From assembly GCA_949287225.1 (NCBI GenBank), contig CASEFP010000141.1, positions 1 to 41,632 of the forward strand: 41,632 nt of DNA. The letters run 5' to 3'. Within the stretch, counting starts at the first letter, position 1; every line of letters begins with the position of its first letter. The stretch comes from an uncultured Lentisphaeria bacterium. Its GTDB lineage: Bacteria > Verrucomicrobiota > Lentisphaeria > Victivallales > UBA1829. Under the pieces are notes generated by a model. That model did no database searches. It was not told the origin of the DNA and worked only from the letters and a program-made list of their open reading frames with translations. This document shows, in pieces, positions 23,550 to 29,419 of this stretch. The position numbers and the translations under genes are program-made.

Positions 23550-24139
23550 TGAGAATCGGAGGAGGAGGGAGCTTCCCCTGCGATTTTCCCGCCCCAGCGT
23601 TCAGAAAAGGCGATTTCGGAAAGCTCCTTGCGCGGTGTCGGGTCACGGCCTTCCAGCGGATACCCGAGTGCGATCAGCGCGACCACCTGAATGTCCCGGG
23701 GAATCCCGAGCATTTTTGCGACCGTCTTCCCCTTGAACCATCCGATCCAGCAGCTGCCGAGCCCCTGCGCCTCCGCCGCCATGCAGAAATGCTCTCCGGC
23801 GATCCCCATATCGACCAGATGATACTGCACACCGGAGAGAATCGGGGCGAGCCAGTGCACCTTCGCATCGGTTTTCGCGCAGAGCACGGCGATGGCGGAA
23901 GCGTCCGCAAGCCATTTCATCCCGATCCCCGGGAGCAGTCCCCCGTCCGAGATGCGCCGGATCATCTCCGGGCTGCGGACAATGACGAAACGCCACGGCT
24001 GACGGTTGCATGCGGAAGGTGCAAGGCGCGCCGCTTCCAGACAGTTCCGGATGATCTCTTCGGAGATCTCCTTCCCCGGCACGTAAGCCCGGCAGCTCCG
24101 GTGGTTCCGGAGCAGTTGCAGAAGGTTCTGAATGCTCAT
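23543..24139 (-). CDS. Nitroreductase-family FMN oxidoreductase
   Basis: A 198-residue protein with the NTR fold: RNHRSCRAYVPG (phosphate-binding Arg residues), LEAARLAPSACNRQPWRFVIV (FMN contact) and AAEAQGLGSCWIGWF near the middle, then MLGIPRDIQVVALIALGYP. Family members use NAD(P)H to reduce nitro groups, flavins, enones or related compounds as FMN homodimers; the substrate here is unknown. No signal peptide is seen. AAGGAAAAAACTC before ATG gives an acceptable ribosome site. It lies immediately after the terminator of the PPIase gene, so it probably depends on read-through or a weak promoter I cannot place. Confidence 0.92.
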   Translation of the reverse strand: MSIQNLLQLLRNHRSCRAYVPGKEISEEIIRNCLEAARLAPSACNRQPWRFVIVRSPEMIRRISDGGLLPGIGMKWLADASAIAVLCAKTDAKVHWLAPILSGVQYHLVDMGIAGEHFCMAAEAQGLGSCWIGWFKGKTVAKMLGIPRDIQVVALIALGYPLEGRDPTPRKELSEIAFSERWGGKIAGEAPSSSDSHQ

Positions 24140-24164
24140 GAGTTTTTTCCTTTTTTCCTTAGAA

Positions 24165-24198
24165 AAAGAGCCCGCTTCCGGCTGGAGGCGGGCTCTTT
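24165..24198 (-). terminator. Rho-independent terminator of the PpiC/SurA-like gene
   Basis: AAAGAGCCCGC (24165-24175) pairs perfectly with GCGGGCTCTTT (24188-24198); on the minus strand the hairpin is followed by TTTTTCT. It lies between this operon and the nitroreductase start. Confidence 0.88.
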
Positions 24199-24223
24199 GA
24201 GTTGCAGTATTTCCCGATTGCGC

Positions 24224-25375
24224 TTATTTGAAGTCGCTGATCGTGACTTTCATTTCGGCTTTCTGTTTGGTCAGCACGTCGGAAAGCTGCTTTTCCAGTG
24301 TCTGCGCCTCAAGCTGGCCCTTGATCTGATTTTTGACATCCGCCAGCGGCATCACGCCTGCCGGGGTCTTGGCTTCCAGCTTGATGATGTGATAACCGAA
24401 CGAGGTCTTGACTACACCGGAGAGCTCGCCGGGTTTCAGCGCAGCGGCGGCCTTTTCAAACTCGGGCACCATCTGCCCCTTGGTGAAGGGCGGGAGCTTG
24501 CCTTTCGCGCTCTTTCCGCTCGGGCAGGCGCTTTCCTTTTCAGCGAGAGCGCCGAAATCCGCGCCTTTCTTGAGATCGGCAAGGATTTTTTCTGCTTTTG
24601 CCTTGGCTTCCTTGTCCTTGGCGGGATCGACTTTGTCTGCGGGTTTGCCGTCGGCACCCATCGTGGAGATCAGGATATGGGAGGCTGTGAGAGTCTCAGG
24701 TTTCTTGTACTGATCCTGATGTTCCTTGTAGTATTTCTCAATGTCCGCATCGGAAACCTTGACTTTGCTCTTCAGATTGTCCTCGACCCATTTGTTGATC
24801 GCGTAAATCTTGAAGGTGTTCGGATCCTTGATCGCCTCGTTCTTGAGGTCGTCGATTTTCTTGCCCTGCAGTTCGAGCTGCTTGGTGATCATGTCAAGCT
24901 GTTCCTTGGGCATCTCCTTGAGTTTCCTGTCGAATTCCGCAATGACAAGCTCTTTTGTGGGCTTGATGCCTGCTTTTTCCGCGAGGACCAGGAGCACTTC
25001 CATGTCAACCAGATTGCTGACCATCTGCTTTGCCTGATTCCTGAGCATTTCCGGAGAGAGCTGGGCAATGTATTCGACGGGAATCTTGCCGAGCTGGTCG
25101 AGAAACTCCTTTTTGGTGATCTTCTTGTCGCCGACCGTCGCGAGAGTGTCGGGCAGGAAGACAAACACTTCGTCCAGTGTCTTGGCCGCGGGTTTTGCCG
25201 GTGCTGCTTTGGCATTGAGCGGCGCGGGTGCGTTTGCGGATTTCACGCCAGGAGCGGAAGAAGCCGCGGAGGCGGTTTTCTGATTGTCATCGCACGCACA
25301 GAGGATGGCTGCCAGCGTGAGCGCGCCGACCGCCGAAACCGTCGCACTGCGGAAGAATCCTGTTCTTTTCATCAT
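24224..25375 (-). CDS. SurA/PpiC-like parvulin peptidyl-prolyl isomerase lipoprotein
   Basis: A 383-residue protein. A signal peptide with lipobox ILCAC is followed by an Ala/Pro/Lys-rich linker (to about 65), then a SurA-like helical N-domain starting TLDEVFVFLPDTLATVGDKKIT. The parvulin domain (about 240-345) shows LTASHILIS, ADFGALAEKESACPSG, GQMVPEFEKAAAALKPGE and VVKTSFGYHIIKL, which are family motifs. A C-terminal helix follows. Parvulins of this type act as periplasmic chaperone-isomerases for outer-membrane or secreted proteins; lipidation would anchor it in a membrane. It lies 48 bases after another lipoprotein gene and ends at a strong terminator, so the two form a short operon. Confidence 0.93.
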   Translation of the reverse strand: MMKRTGFFRSATVSAVGALTLAAILCACDDNQKTASAASSAPGVKSANAPAPLNAKAAPAKPAAKTLDEVFVFLPDTLATVGDKKITKKEFLDQLGKIPVEYIAQLSPEMLRNQAKQMVSNLVDMEVLLVLAEKAGIKPTKELVIAEFDRKLKEMPKEQLDMITKQLELQGKKIDDLKNEAIKDPNTFKIYAINKWVEDNLKSKVKVSDADIEKYYKEHQDQYKKPETLTASHILISTMGADGKPADKVDPAKDKEAKAKAEKILADLKKGADFGALAEKESACPSGKSAKGKLPPFTKGQMVPEFEKAAAALKPGELSGVVKTSFGYHIIKLEAKTPAGVMPLADVKNQIKGQLEAQTLEKQLSDVLTKQKAEMKVTISDFK

Positions 25376-25423
25376 TCTTGTGATCCCTTTCTTTCTTGTT
25401 GTATGCTTTTGAAATATAAGCGC

Positions 25424-26161
25424 CTATTCTGAATTCTTGTGCGTATCGCACATGGCGGAAAGAATTTTGGGAAGCGCCGGGTTTTTTCCGTCCTCCAGCG
25501 CCAGGAGCGCCGTGACGGCACCCGCGGTATCCCTCCGATCCTGCTCAAGCAGACTTCCGATATCAGCGATCATGCCGAAGAGCATCCGGTCTTTTTCCGT
25601 CATTTGCATTGTCTTAACTTCAGACTCTTTTCTTTCGATAAAGTTCTGTATTTTCTGGGAAATCATGATGTTTTTTGCCGCTGTGTGCAGACCAGAGACG
25701 GCTTTTTTGAGCTTTGCCGAAGAGTGCGCCGACTGCGCATCACGCAGAAGCGAGTCGACTTTCATGAGCTGTGCGAGCTGTTCCTTTGCCTCCGTCATAT
25801 CCTCGTGTTTTCCGTTTTTGATCTCCTCAGCCTCGAGAACTTTCAAGGCTGTGGAGAAATCACCTTTTCCAACGAGATCATTGACCCGTTCCATGACGGC
25901 ATTGTTACGTTCGACCGCTTCGAGTTCGGAGAGGAACACACTGGTTTTTTCGATCGCGCGGAGCCGCTCGATTTTCACGAGCGCCAGTTCATGTTCTCCT
26001 TTCGCAGTCGCGTCATAAATTTCAAGGAGAAGTTCGGGATGGGCTTTGGGAGGGGAGGGCAGGTCATTGTCGGAACAGGCGGCCAGGAACAGAAGCGCCA
26101 GCGCCGGCGCGCAAAGAAGTCCGTTTCCGATCCGGCGTGTATTGCGTTTTTGAAGAATCAT
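25424..26161 (-). CDS. Hypothetical helical lipoprotein
   Basis: ATG 26161 gives 245 residues; the longer in-frame start at 26209 lies over the promoter -10. The signal ends in LFLAACSDND, a good lipobox. The mature part is predicted almost entirely helical, with repeat-like units (LLLEIYDATAKGEHELALVKIERL, split here across two helices, then VNDLVGKGDFSTALKVLEAEE) that resemble tetratricopeptide-type packing, and further Lys/Glu-rich helices. I do not recognise a named family. It is co-transcribed with the SurA/PpiC-like gene, so an envelope protein-quality or scaffold role is plausible but inferred. Confidence 0.75.
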   Translation of the reverse strand: MILQKRNTRRIGNGLLCAPALALLFLAACSDNDLPSPPKAHPELLLEIYDATAKGEHELALVKIERLRAIEKTSVFLSELEAVERNNAVMERVNDLVGKGDFSTALKVLEAEEIKNGKHEDMTEAKEQLAQLMKVDSLLRDAQSAHSSAKLKKAVSGLHTAAKNIMISQKIQNFIERKESEVKTMQMTEKDRMLFGMIADIGSLLEQDRRDTAGAVTALLALEDGKNPALPKILSAMCDTHKNSE

Positions 26162-26207
26162 TGCTCTCTCTTGTGTCCACAAAACTGATAAAATGAAAAA
26201 ACCAAAC

Positions 26208-26235
26208 ACAGTAAACTTTAGCAGTCTTCTTTCAA
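26208..26235 (-). promoter_or_regulatory. Promoter of the lipoprotein-PPIase operon
   Basis: Minus strand TTGAAA (26235-26230), 16-base spacer, TACTGT (26213-26208), about 47 bases before ATG 26161. Confidence 0.5.
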
Positions 26236-26367
26236 TTTACAAACGCAAAAGCGTAATTTTTATGTTATTTTGGAGCATTCCCTGCTTGCATTCCCGGAAA
26301 AAGATGATATTTTGCATAGTTTAAGATCATTTATCAAAATCAACAGTTTGACAAGGAGTCAGTGAAA

Positions 26368-26475
26368 ATGGGAAAGCAGTATAATAAGCTTCAGAAGAGA
26401 GCCCGCCGCAAAGCCTATCTGGAAAGAGTCAAGGCCAAAGCCAGAGCTGCAATGAAGGCAGCAAAGAAGAAATAA
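26368..26475 (+). CDS. 35-residue small basic protein
   Basis: A free-standing small gene: AAGGAG 9 bases before ATG, 35 codons, TAA, then a strong terminator six bases on. The product begins MGKQYNKLQKRARRKAYLER and continues as a Lys/Arg/Ala helix ending KKK. Nearly half of the residues are basic and none is Cys. It could bind RNA or DNA (ribosome-associated or nucleoid type); I recall short basic proteins of this sort as conserved in PVC bacteria but cannot verify the family. It lies upstream of lpxA but is cut off from it by the terminator. Confidence 0.8.
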   Translation: MGKQYNKLQKRARRKAYLERVKAKARAAMKAAKKK

Positions 26476-26481
26476 TCGCCT

Positions 26482-26507
26482 GGCGGGGATGTCCCCGCCT
26501 TTTTTTT
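26482..26507 (+). terminator. Rho-independent terminator after the small basic protein
   Basis: GGCGGGGA (26482-26489) pairs with TCCCCGCC (26492-26499), followed by eight T residues. Confidence 0.92.
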
Positions 26508-26569
26508 GCCCGCAGCACATTGCATTTCCGTCCGCTGCCGGACGGGTATCTTACTTCAAGGAGTTTCCC

Positions 26570-27367
26570 ATGGCCAACATTCATCCGACGGCGATTGTCG
26601 ATCCCACCGCCGTGCTTGCCGACGATGTCGAGGTCGGTCCCTACTGCGTGATCGAGCATGATACGAAAATCGGTCCCGGCACCCGTCTTCTCGGACAGTG
26701 CCGCATCGGCGCCTATGCCACGCTTGGAGCGAACAATGTCGTCTATCCCTTTGCCTCGATCGGCACCGAACCGGAGGACTACGGTTTCGAGGGCGGCGTC
26801 TCCTATACGAAGATCGGCGACAACAACAGATTCCGTGAGGGCGTCACAGTCAACCGGGGAACCCACGAAGGCACGGTGACGACGATCGGAAACGGCTGTT
26901 TCATGATGGCAAATACGCATGTCTCCCACAACTGCACGATCGGCAACGGCGTCGTGATGGTGCCTTACAGCGGCTGTGCCGGATACTGCACGGTCGGTGA
27001 CAAGTGCCTGATCTCCGGACTCTCCGGGATGCATCAGTTCTGCCGCATGGGACGTATGGCCGTGCTGAGCGGCGGTTCGCAGATTTCGATGGATCTTGCC
27101 CCGTTCATGATTGGCGACGGGCGCAACGGCGGAGTCCGCGGATTCAACATCGTCGGCATGAAGCGCAACGGATTCTCCAAGGAGACGATCCGTGCAATCA
27201 AAGACCTCTACGACATCTTTTTCCGGCACGGCCTGAACATCAGCAACGCGATTGCAAAAGCCGAGGCGGAAGTTCCGCAGCTGCCTGAAGTCGTCGAATT
27301 TCTGGATTTCGTCAGGACGACGAAACGCGGCATTCTGACCGGCGACCGCGGCGGGCGCAGAGCCTGA
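26570..27367 (+). CDS. lpxA: UDP-N-acetylglucosamine acyltransferase
   Basis: ATG 26570 with AAGGAG six bases upstream gives 265 residues, the normal LpxA length. The N-terminal two thirds is a left-handed beta-helix of hexapeptide repeats (IHPTAIVDPTAVLADDVEVG onward). ANTHVSHNCTIG contains the expected catalytic His (about His120, equivalent to His125 of E. coli). The C-terminal helices include GMKRNGFSKETIRAIK. It transfers an acyl chain from acyl-ACP to UDP-GlcNAc, the first step of lipid A synthesis, and so points to an LPS-bearing outer membrane. No lpxB, lpxD or fabZ is adjacent, unlike in many Gram-negatives. A strong terminator follows. Confidence 0.96.
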   Translation: MANIHPTAIVDPTAVLADDVEVGPYCVIEHDTKIGPGTRLLGQCRIGAYATLGANNVVYPFASIGTEPEDYGFEGGVSYTKIGDNNRFREGVTVNRGTHEGTVTTIGNGCFMMANTHVSHNCTIGNGVVMVPYSGCAGYCTVGDKCLISGLSGMHQFCRMGRMAVLSGGSQISMDLAPFMIGDGRNGGVRGFNIVGMKRNGFSKETIRAIKDLYDIFFRHGLNISNAIAKAEAEVPQLPEVVEFLDFVRTTKRGILTGDRGGRRA

Positions 27368-27385
27368 GCGGAAGGTCTGAAGCAA

Positions 27386-27418
27386 AAAAAATGCGGGAGC
27401 GAAAGCCCCGCATTTTTT
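27386..27418. terminator. Bidirectional terminator after lpxA
   Basis: AAAAAATGCGGG (27386-27397) pairs with CCCGCATTTTTT (27407-27418) around a 9-base loop. U-runs exist on both strands, so it can serve lpxA and, after the hairpin chain, the alcohol dehydrogenase gene from the other side. Confidence 0.88.
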
Positions 27419-27435
27419 GTTTTGACCGCTTTATT

Positions 27436-27576
27436 CTGATTAAAAAAAAATCAGTTCCATACAGCGATGCTCTGCATCGCAGAAATGCTTCGTGCAGGAC
27501 TTCCAGTCCTGCCGCGGTTCAGCTGCGCGAGCTCCTCGCCGCAGGCGAAATCCCCGAAAGTGCGTATGCTTGCATC
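27436..27576. repeat. Chain of consecutive short perfect hairpins
   Basis: At least four hairpins with very small loops follow each other. They are CTGATT/AATCAG (27436-27454, loop of seven A), GCGATGC-TCT-GCATCGC (27464-27480), GCAGGACT-TCC-AGTCCTGC (27494-27512) and GCGAG-CTC-CTCGC (27527-27539). The last overlaps an alternative CGCC-GCA-GGCG (27537-27547). A fifth, weaker one, ATGC-TT-GCAT (27566-27575), sits inside a degenerate copy of the GCGATGC/GCATCGC stem. The region has no gene and fills the gap between the lpxA terminator and the end of the convergent alcohol dehydrogenase gene. Confidence 0.75.
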
Positions 27577-27594
27577 GCGGTAATTCATGTCTTT

Positions 27595-28809
27595 TCAGGC
27601 GTTCAGCGGCATCAGGGAATCGGAATAGATTTTCCTGACCGCGTCATGGTCCGCCTTGTCCGGCGCAAGGGAAAGAAGGAATCCCAGTGACGGCGTCGTG
27701 AAGGCAAGCTCGGTAAGTTTCTCAATGTCCGCGGAGGAGAATCCCTCGTCGGAGAGCTTTTGCGGCGCGCCGACGGAAACAAGCCACTTTTCGACGCCCT
27801 TTGCGGCCTGTTCGGCTTCGGAGGGATCGCCCTTGAGCCCCGGCACAAGCGGCGCAAGCACGTCGGCGAGCACCAGGGAACGCACCGGATAAATGTGCTT
27901 GACAACCGCCGGGAGAAGCATGGAGAGCCCGAGTCCGTGAGTCAGATCCGGTTTCACCGCGCTCAGGGGGTGCTCCAGCGCATGCGTGTAGTGGAGCATC
28001 CCGTTGTCGAACGCCGAACCCGCGAGCATCGAGGCATAGAGCAGATAGTAGCGCGCGGTAAGGTCCTTGGGGTCTTTCAGCGCCGCGGGGAGGAACTGCG
28101 CGACGAGTGCGATGGCCTCTCTGGCAAGCGTGATGGAGAGGGGACTAGCAATGATGCTTGTCACGGCTTCGACGCTGTGATTCACGGCGTCGATGCTGAC
28201 GAAGCGGGTCTGTTTTTCGGAGAGACCGGTCATCAGCGCGGGATCGTCGATCGCCCAGGTCGGATAGATGCAGTCATAGGCGATGGCGGGTTTGTATTCT
28301 TTTTCGAGGATTGTCGCGACGGCGACGCGGTCGACCTCGGTTCCGGTTCCGTGCGTCAGATTGATTGCGATGACCGGAGCTGCTTTTTCCGGAGTGAACT
28401 GGTATTCGTAGAGCTGTGCGGCATTATACTGCGGATATTCGAGCAGAATCGCAACGCTCTTTCCCGCGTCGGTCGGGCTGCCGCCGCCGATGCAGAGAAC
28501 CGCTTTCGCGTCGATGGTGCGAGCGAGCGCCGCGGCCTCGTCGATCTGGGCGGTCGTCGGGTTCGGCGTCACCTTGTCGTAGAGCACGTGGCGGATGCCG
28601 TGTTTTTCCAGAGCGGGGACGACCACATCCCACGCGCCGGTCGATTTGTAGGCGCCGCGGCCGGTGATGACGAGCAGATTCCGGATTCCGCGCGCTTCGA
28701 GCTGTGCGGCGATCTCTTCGATTTTCCGGATCGCGCCGCATCCGAAATAGACCAGTGTCCTGAGCCGCAGTTCCTTGACTTCGTGAATGTCCAGACTGTT
28801 TTGAAACAT
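27595..28809 (-). CDS. Iron-containing (type III) alcohol dehydrogenase
   Basis: ATG 28809, with AAGGGGG six bases upstream, gives 404 residues. The N-terminal dinucleotide domain has VLCIGGGSPTDAGKSVA (NAD(P) pyrophosphate contact) and INLTHGTGTEVDRVA. The helical C-terminal domain carries the Fe ligands in DAVNHSVEAVTS and MLHYTHALEHPLSAV, then LTHGLGLSMLLP. Members interconvert alcohols and aldehydes with NAD(P)H, for example butanol, lactaldehyde or 1,3-propanediol; the substrate cannot be assigned. It is a single-gene unit with its own promoter, divergent from the zinc-ribbon gene. Confidence 0.94.
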   Translation of the reverse strand: MFQNSLDIHEVKELRLRTLVYFGCGAIRKIEEIAAQLEARGIRNLLVITGRGAYKSTGAWDVVVPALEKHGIRHVLYDKVTPNPTTAQIDEAAALARTIDAKAVLCIGGGSPTDAGKSVAILLEYPQYNAAQLYEYQFTPEKAAPVIAINLTHGTGTEVDRVAVATILEKEYKPAIAYDCIYPTWAIDDPALMTGLSEKQTRFVSIDAVNHSVEAVTSIIASPLSITLAREAIALVAQFLPAALKDPKDLTARYYLLYASMLAGSAFDNGMLHYTHALEHPLSAVKPDLTHGLGLSMLLPAVVKHIYPVRSLVLADVLAPLVPGLKGDPSEAEQAAKGVEKWLVSVGAPQKLSDEGFSSADIEKLTELAFTTPSLGFLLSLAPDKADHDAVRKIYSDSLMPLNA

Positions 28810-28847
28810 GATTGCCCCCTTGGGTTGGATGGTTGCCACTTTCCGCT

Positions 28848-28875
28848 AAAGTAACGCGTTTTTTCCGGATGTCAA
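28848..28875 (-). promoter_or_regulatory. Promoter of the iron-alcohol dehydrogenase gene
   Basis: Minus strand TTGACA (28875-28870), 16-base spacer, TACTTT (28853-28848), about 39 bases before ATG 28809. Confidence 0.55.
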
Positions 28876-28998
28876 GACAGGGAAGGCGAAAAGATGTTCC
28901 TCCGGGAAGAGAGATTTCTTCCGCACTTTTCCCGGATGTATGCAATCACATGCAGCGGCGACGGATAATAAAAAAACGTTTTTTTTTTGTTTCGGGGC

Positions 28999-29026
28999 TT
29001 GACATTTTGTGAAATTTTCTTATAAT
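28999..29026 (+). promoter_or_regulatory. Sigma-70 promoter of the zinc-ribbon gene
   Basis: TTGACA (28999-29004), 16-base spacer, TATAAT (29021-29026). It is a perfect hexamer pair, so expression is probably strong. Confidence 0.82.
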
Positions 29027-29068
29027 TCGCTACTATACGGGATCCCGCACAAAAAAGGAGAAGAGGAA

Positions 29069-29320
29069 ATGGTGATAATTTGCCCTTACTGCGACATCGA
29101 GATCAATGAAAAGCTCGTGGAAGCCGAAGACGGCTGCTGCCCCGAGTGCGGAACCCTGATTACCGCCGGTTCCGTGGTGGACGGCGATGAGGAATCCGAT
29201 GATATCTATGAGGATGAATTCGGTGACGATGATCTGGGAGACGAGTTCGGCGATGATGAATTCGATGATCTGGATTTTGACGACGAAGAATTCGAGGAAG
29301 ACGACAAGAAATATAAATAA
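29069..29320 (+). CDS. Zinc-ribbon protein with long acidic tail
   Basis: ATG 29069, with AGGAG upstream, gives 83 residues. The first 35 form a zinc ribbon with two knuckles, ICPYCDIEI and CCPECGTLI. The rest is a low-complexity Asp/Glu tail with repeats such as DEFGDDDLGDEFGDDEFDD, ending KKYK. It has its own strong promoter and terminator, so it is a monocistronic and probably abundant product. Acidic tails of this kind are seen in proteins that contact basic partners (ribosomal proteins, histone-like proteins) or buffer metal; here the function is unknown. The upstream in-frame ATG at 29009 lies within the promoter region. Confidence 0.82.
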   Translation: MVIICPYCDIEINEKLVEAEDGCCPECGTLITAGSVVDGDEESDDIYEDEFGDDDLGDEFGDDEFDDLDFDDEEFEEDDKKYK

Positions 29321-29344
29321 ATCGTCTTTTCCGCTGTAAGTCAG

Positions 29345-29377
29345 GGCCGGAACCGACTGAGTTCCGGTCTTTTTTTT
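29345..29377 (+). terminator. Rho-independent terminator after the zinc-ribbon gene
   Basis: GGCCGGAAC (29345-29353) pairs with GTTCCGGTC (29361-29369, one G-U pair), followed by eight T residues. No U-run is present on the minus strand. Confidence 0.9.
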
Positions 29378-29419
29378 ATTAAAAAATCAGATTGCCGGCA
29401 TCGTGCTTGTTTCCATTTT

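Noticed and set aside
27436..27576. Possible CRISPR array or tRNA cluster in the hairpin region
   Set aside because: The hairpins differ in sequence and spacing, no direct repeat of 23-40 bases exists, and no cloverleaf or CCA end can be drawn.
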